A DNA stretch of 10,419 nucleotides. Origin: Bacteroidota bacterium. Its GTDB lineage: Bacteria > Bacteroidota > Bacteroidia > Chitinophagales > Saprospiraceae. How positions within the stretch are numbered: the first letter of the stretch is position 1; each line of letters begins with the position of its first letter. The translations under genes and the position numbers were made by a program. Under the pieces are notes generated by a model. It was not told where the DNA came from, made no database searches, and saw only the letters and a program-made list of their open reading frames with translations. The DNA lies in assembly GCA_024277695.1 (NCBI GenBank), contig JAJRUR010000318.1:1-10419 (forward strand), read 5' to 3'. Positions 7,041 through 10,419 of the stretch are shown here, one piece after another.

Positions 7041-8027
7041 TTAATGGCAGCGATCTCCCAAAAGTATTATTTTATGATCATTTTTTTTGACTTTTAGGTT
7101 CAAAGTTTTGCTGATGATCGCGATCACTTGATCCAAAGACTTTCGATCAAAAGTGGCAGTGATCTTACAGCTCTTGAGTGCGGGATTATCTATGATGATC
7201 CGGACTCCATAACTGCGTTGGAGATCAAAAACCACATCGGAGAGCTCTTCTTGCTCAAAATACAGTTGCTTGGTCTGCCAAGCCAGATAGTTTTCGTTTT
7301 TGCCTGATCCGCTGACCAGCCTCTTGGTGCTCTTATCATAGATGGCCGTTTCTCCTTTTTTGAGGATCAGGGACTGATTTTGTGCAGTACACCGAACGAT
7401 CCCTGACTTGACATAGACCTCACTGAGATTTTGGTCCGGTCTGGCATCGATATAAAATGAAGTTCCCAATACCTCTACGCGTATATGTTCGGTCTTGATG
7501 ACAAAAGGACGTGTAGTATCTCGACGAATGTCAAAAAATGCATCGCCCGAGAGTCGGAGCGTACGCGTGTCCTTTGACGCGCTGTAGCTAATCTCCGTCT
7601 GACGGTTGAGCATAATAGCAGAACCGTCCGGCAGCACTTGATCTGCAGGATCCATCCGGCTGACAAACTGAACCTCTTGACGGTCAGCTACAAAAGAATC
7701 GATCAGCTGATAACCGAGCAATAATAAAATTACTGCAGCAGCCACACGCATCCAACCCCCTATAGAAAACCTTCGAGATGTAGTCTCTTTTTTGGCTCTA
7801 TCCATAGGACCGGATATTTGCTGCCAAGCTTTCTCTGTATCAAACTTCTGACCCTTGGCATGTACGCCGGATAAGATCCATGCATTTTTTGTACTGACAA
7901 AACGCTCTCGGTTTTCCGGAGCAGCCTTGACCCAGTCTTCCAGTATCTTGATCTCATGATCTTGAGCCTGACCGAATAAATATTTCGAAATCAGTACATC
8001 GTAGTCTATTTGTCTGTCTTCTTGCAT
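7041..8027 (-). CDS. FecR family anti-sigma factor
   Basis: A 328-residue inner-membrane regulator of cell-surface signalling. The cytoplasmic N-terminal region (1-90) has the YDVLISKYLFGQA and EDWVKAAPENRERF patterns expected for sigma-factor binding. One membrane span lies at about 92-111, preceded by SRRFS. The periplasmic FecR domain (about 118-213) shows LPDGSAIMLNRQTEISYS (132-149), GDAFFDI (161-167) and VLGTSFYIDA (186-195). The C-terminal DUF4974 domain (about 257-324) is of the type that meets the receptor's STN domain. The frame could start at the GTG at 8030, one codon earlier; the ATG at 8027 is preferred. The receptor gene follows 12 bases downstream. No sigma factor gene is adjacent, although FecI-type sigma genes usually sit directly upstream; the neighbour here is the divergent M1 peptidase. 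Confidence 0.92.
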   Translation of the reverse strand: MQEDRQIDYDVLISKYLFGQAQDHEIKILEDWVKAAPENRERFVSTKNAWILSGVHAKGQKFDTEKAWQQISGPMDRAKKETTSRRFSIGGWMRVAAAVILLLLGYQLIDSFVADRQEVQFVSRMDPADQVLPDGSAIMLNRQTEISYSASKDTRTLRLSGDAFFDIRRDTTRPFVIKTEHIRVEVLGTSFYIDARPDQNLSEVYVKSGIVRCTAQNQSLILKKGETAIYDKSTKRLVSGSGKNENYLAWQTKQLYFEQEELSDVVFDLQRSYGVRIIIDNPALKSCKITATFDRKSLDQVIAIISKTLNLKVKKNDHKIILLGDRCH

Positions 8028-8288
8028 CACTATCCGTTAGTACACATCACTGAGCATATACCCTATGTCAGAGGAGCACCATAAGGCACAAATCTACTTA
8101 TTTTTTTATCACTTTTTGGACGAGTAGATATAAGCTCCGCATCCACGAGTCAGTGCTTGGAGAGAGACCTCCCTTATAGTAGCACCTTCCCAAATATATC
8201 AGATCTTTTTGCCTAGGATGCCCTATATAAAACATTTCTTTATCTTCGAGCGTTTATACAACTTAATCAATCAAAACCCATTCGCATC
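8028..8288. other. Divergent intergenic spacer between fecR-type gene and M1 peptidase
   Basis: This 261-base gap holds the upstream regions of both divergent genes. A TAnnTTTG match for the minus strand is listed separately. Toward the peptidase I see A/T-rich sequence including CTATATAAAA (8224-8233) and TATCTTCG (8241-8248, one mismatch to TAnnTTTG) but no correctly spaced -33 element. The peptidase leader (8260-8288) is A/C-rich and lacks a Shine-Dalgarno sequence, as is usual in Bacteroidota. No small gene, tRNA or convincing riboswitch is visible. Confidence 0.65.
8089..8096 (-). promoter_or_regulatory. Candidate -7 element TAGATTTG of the fecR-receptor operon
   Basis: Read on the minus strand, 8096-8089 is TAGATTTG, an exact match to the Bacteroidota housekeeping -7 consensus TAnnTTTG. 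Transcription would begin near 8082, about 55 bases before the FecR start. A TTG or TTTG -33 element 19-21 bases upstream is not present, so this is either a weak promoter or a chance match. Confidence 0.35.
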
Positions 8289-10419
8289 ATGAAACACAGT
8301 TTTTTAGTCTTATCCGCCTTGCTTTTGATTTGGTCATGCTCTTCGACCAAAAATACTACTACGGAGATTATCGAACACAGAAATCTGGATACGCTGGTCA
8401 TCTCAGCATCCGATCCGATCAGAGTAGAACAAGCAGAAGAAGAAGTAGAAGAAAAACTCCCCAACGAATTGCCGGTGTATCGTGCTACATACCATAGAAA
8501 TATCGATATCCTACACACCAAACTCGATATCCGCTTTGATTATCAACAAGAGGCCGTCATCGGCAAAGCAGACCTCCGCCTAAAACCCTATTTTTATCCC
8601 ATTGACCGTTTTGAACTGGATGCCAAAGGATTTGACTTGCACAAAATCAGCCTATCCAATGGCCGACCACTCCAATATGACTACCAAGATGATCGACTCA
8701 CCATCTATCTCGACCGCACATATACACGCGACCAAACTATCGATCTACATATCGACTATACCGCATTTCCCGGAAAGGGAAAACAAGGAGGATCAGAAGC
8801 CATCAGCTCAGACAAAGGACTCTTTTTTATCAATCCTCGCGGCGAAGACCCCGACAAGCCTACACAAATATGGACCCAAGGCGAGACCGAAAGTAACAGC
8901 CGATGGTTTCCTACGGTGGACAAACCCATCGAACGATGCACCCAAGAGATCTATGTGACCGTCGATGACAAGTATCAGACCCTATCCAACGGCCTACTTA
9001 TCTCCTCTAAAAAAAATCCGGACGGCACTCGGACAGACTACTGGAAGATGGATAAACCCCACGCTCCGTACCTCTTTATGCTCGCTGTAGGCGAATATGC
9101 CGTAGTCAAAGAAAAATGGCGCGGAAAAGAACTCGCCTATTATGTAGAACCCGAATATAAGGCTTCAGCCAAAAAAATATTTGACCATACACCGGAGATG
9201 CTCGACTTCTTCTCCAAAATACTCGGCGTCGAATACCCTTGGCCAAAATACAGCCAGATCGTCGTGCGCGATTATGTCAGTGGCGCTATGGAAAACACTA
9301 CCGCCGTTATCTTCGGCGAGTTCGTCCAAAAACACGAACGCGAACTCATCGACCGATCCAATGATCGCATCGTAGCCCACGAATTGTTTCACCACTGGTT
9401 TGGCGATTTGGTCACCTGCGAAAGTTGGTCCAATCTCACCCTCAATGAGGGATTTGCCAATTATTCAGAATACTTATGGTTCGAGCATAAATATGGCCGC
9501 GATGCTGCTGACCATCATCGCATGAATGAACAAAACGGATATATCGGCTCTACAATGCAAGGTGGCATCCACCCTTTGATTTATTTCGGCTATGGCGACA
9601 AAGAACAAATGTTCGATGCACATAGCTACAACAAAGGAGGACTCGTACTACATCAACTCAGAAACTATCTGGGCGACGAGGCCTTCTTCGCCGGACTCCA
9701 AAAATACCTCAAAGACAATGCCTACTCCGATGTAGAAGCCCACGAACTCCGCCTCGCTATGGAGGATGTCTCAGGTCAAGACCTGAACTGGTTCTTTAAC
9801 CAATGGTTTTTTGCAGCAGGTCATCCCTCCGTACAGATCAGCAAAAATTACGACGATGAAAGCCGCACATTGACTATCCAAATAGAACAAACACAGCCCG
9901 CAGACAATGATCAACCCTATATCTTCCAAGTCCCTATGGCCGTAGATATCTATACCGATGGAAAACCCGTCCGTAGAGAGCACATTACACTCAACCAACG
10001 ATCACAACAGTGGACTTTTGAGCTCGATCAAAAACCCAAGCTGGTCAATGTAGATGCAGATCGTATCTTTATCGGGACCAAAAACTATAACCAAAGCCCC
10101 GAAGAATACGCCTACCAATATCAGCACGCACCGCTTTTCGAAGACCGCAACGAAGCTATACAACAACTGAGCATTTCGGACAGCCCGCTAGCCAGTAAAA
10201 TACTGACCAAGGCACTGGATGACCCCTTTTGGTCCATTCGTCAAAGTGCACTCAAAGCCATCGATTTGAAGGACGCTTCCACCATCGCCAAAGTCACCAA
10301 AATGGCAAAACAAGATCCGCGATCCGATGTCCGTACCGCAGCGATCAACAGCCTTTCCGAAGCCAAAAAAATCGATGTGCCTCTGCTCGAAAAAATCATC
10401 GCAACCGACCAAGCATATC
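8289..10419 (+). CDS. M1 family zinc metallopeptidase lipoprotein, C-terminus beyond the window
   Basis: At least 710 residues of an M1 (gluzincin) aminopeptidase, open to the window edge. The start MKHSFLVLSALLLIWSC predicts a lipoprotein with the modified Cys at 17 (Trp at -2 is unusual), followed by an acidic linker (about 20-57, EEEVEEK). The N-terminal beta domain begins near 63. Catalytic marks are complete: GAMEN at 332-336 (substrate N-terminus recognition), HELFH at 364-368 (zinc ligands His364 and His368, base Glu365), NEGF with third ligand Glu387, and SYNKGG with the transition-state Tyr447. From about 605 on, short helical pairs such as DPFWSIRQSALKAI resemble HEAT repeats. It probably trims peptides at the cell envelope, though which membrane and face are not determined. 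It is divergent from the FecR operon, and its start fits an A-rich leader. Family assignment is very secure; the peptide specificity is unknown. Confidence 0.95.
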   Translation, partial: MKHSFLVLSALLLIWSCSSTKNTTTEIIEHRNLDTLVISASDPIRVEQAEEEVEEKLPNELPVYRATYHRNIDILHTKLDIRFDYQQEAVIGKADLRLKPYFYPIDRFELDAKGFDLHKISLSNGRPLQYDYQDDRLTIYLDRTYTRDQTIDLHIDYTAFPGKGKQGGSEAISSDKGLFFINPRGEDPDKPTQIWTQGETESNSRWFPTVDKPIERCTQEIYVTVDDKYQTLSNGLLISSKKNPDGTRTDYWKMDKPHAPYLFMLAVGEYAVVKEKWRGKELAYYVEPEYKASAKKIFDHTPEMLDFFSKILGVEYPWPKYSQIVVRDYVSGAMENTTAVIFGEFVQKHERELIDRSNDRIVAHELFHHWFGDLVTCESWSNLTLNEGFANYSEYLWFEHKYGRDAADHHRMNEQNGYIGSTMQGGIHPLIYFGYGDKEQMFDAHSYNKGGLVLHQLRNYLGDEAFFAGLQKYLKDNAYSDVEAHELRLAMEDVSGQDLNWFFNQWFFAAGHPSVQISKNYDDESRTLTIQIEQTQPADNDQPYIFQVPMAVDIYTDGKPVRREHITLNQRSQQWTFELDQKPKLVNVDADRIFIGTKNYNQSPEEYAYQYQHAPLFEDRNEAIQQLSISDSPLASKILTKALDDPFWSIRQSALKAIDLKDASTIAKVTKMAKQDPRSDVRTAAINSLSEAKKIDVPLLEKIIATDQAY

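Noticed and set aside
8159..8172. GGAG-N6-CTCC short inverted repeat in the spacer before FecR
   Set aside because: Four-base arms are expected by chance and no T-run or conserved riboswitch core accompanies them.
8241..8248. TATCTTCG as a -7 promoter element for the M1 peptidase
   Set aside because: It has one mismatch to TAnnTTTG and there is no TTG or TTTG 19-21 bases upstream; the nearest TTTG (8208-8211) is 29 bases away.
8267..8521. Minus-strand open frame overlapping the start of the M1 peptidase
   Set aside because: The plus-strand frame encodes a convincing lipoprotein signal and continues into an M1 domain, so the antisense frame is not credible.

Overview
The window looks like chromosomal DNA of a member of the Bacteroidota. 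The evidence is an outer-membrane module typical of that phylum (FecR-type anti-sigma factor, TonB-dependent receptor with an N-terminal STN domain, DUF4249 lipoprotein), a GH16-type secreted protein, a lipoprotein M1 peptidase with HEAT-like repeats, and start codons in A/T-rich leaders without clear Shine-Dalgarno sites. Genus cannot be decided from the sequence. I see no rRNA, tRNA, CRISPR array, insertion sequence or phage gene. Coding density is high.

Layout. (1) Positions 1-1750, minus strand: a tight three-gene run, read as unrecognised multi-pass membrane protein, then DUF1801 protein, then the start of a GH16-like secreted glycoside hydrolase that leaves the window at position 1. Gaps are 8 and 5 bases, so they are probably co-transcribed. 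(2) Positions 1751-1992: divergent spacer with three palindromes close together just upstream of the next gene. (3) Positions 1993-3522, plus strand: a GH3-family (auxin-responsive-promoter type) adenylating enzyme, alone. (4) Positions 3548-8027, minus strand: FecR anti-sigma, TonB-dependent receptor, DUF4249 lipoprotein, read in that order with gaps of 12 and 28 bases. (5) Positions 8028-8288: divergent spacer with a candidate Bacteroidota -7 promoter element. (6) Positions 8289 to the end, plus strand: M1 metallopeptidase lipoprotein, cut off by the window edge.

How the genes may work together. FecR, receptor and DUF4249 form a plausible cell-surface uptake and signalling unit. The receptor's STN domain would contact the periplasmic part of FecR, FecR would pass the signal to a sigma factor across the inner membrane, and the DUF4249 lipoprotein would sit with the receptor at the outer membrane. 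The substrate is unknown. Unusually, no FecI-type sigma factor is adjacent: the gene next to fecR is the divergent peptidase. The GH3 enzyme and the membrane/DUF1801/GH16 run have no visible link to this unit.

No unmistakable new system is present. The least understood parts are the DUF4249-receptor pair with its sigma-less FecR, the palindrome cluster before the GH3 gene, and the unrecognised membrane protein.
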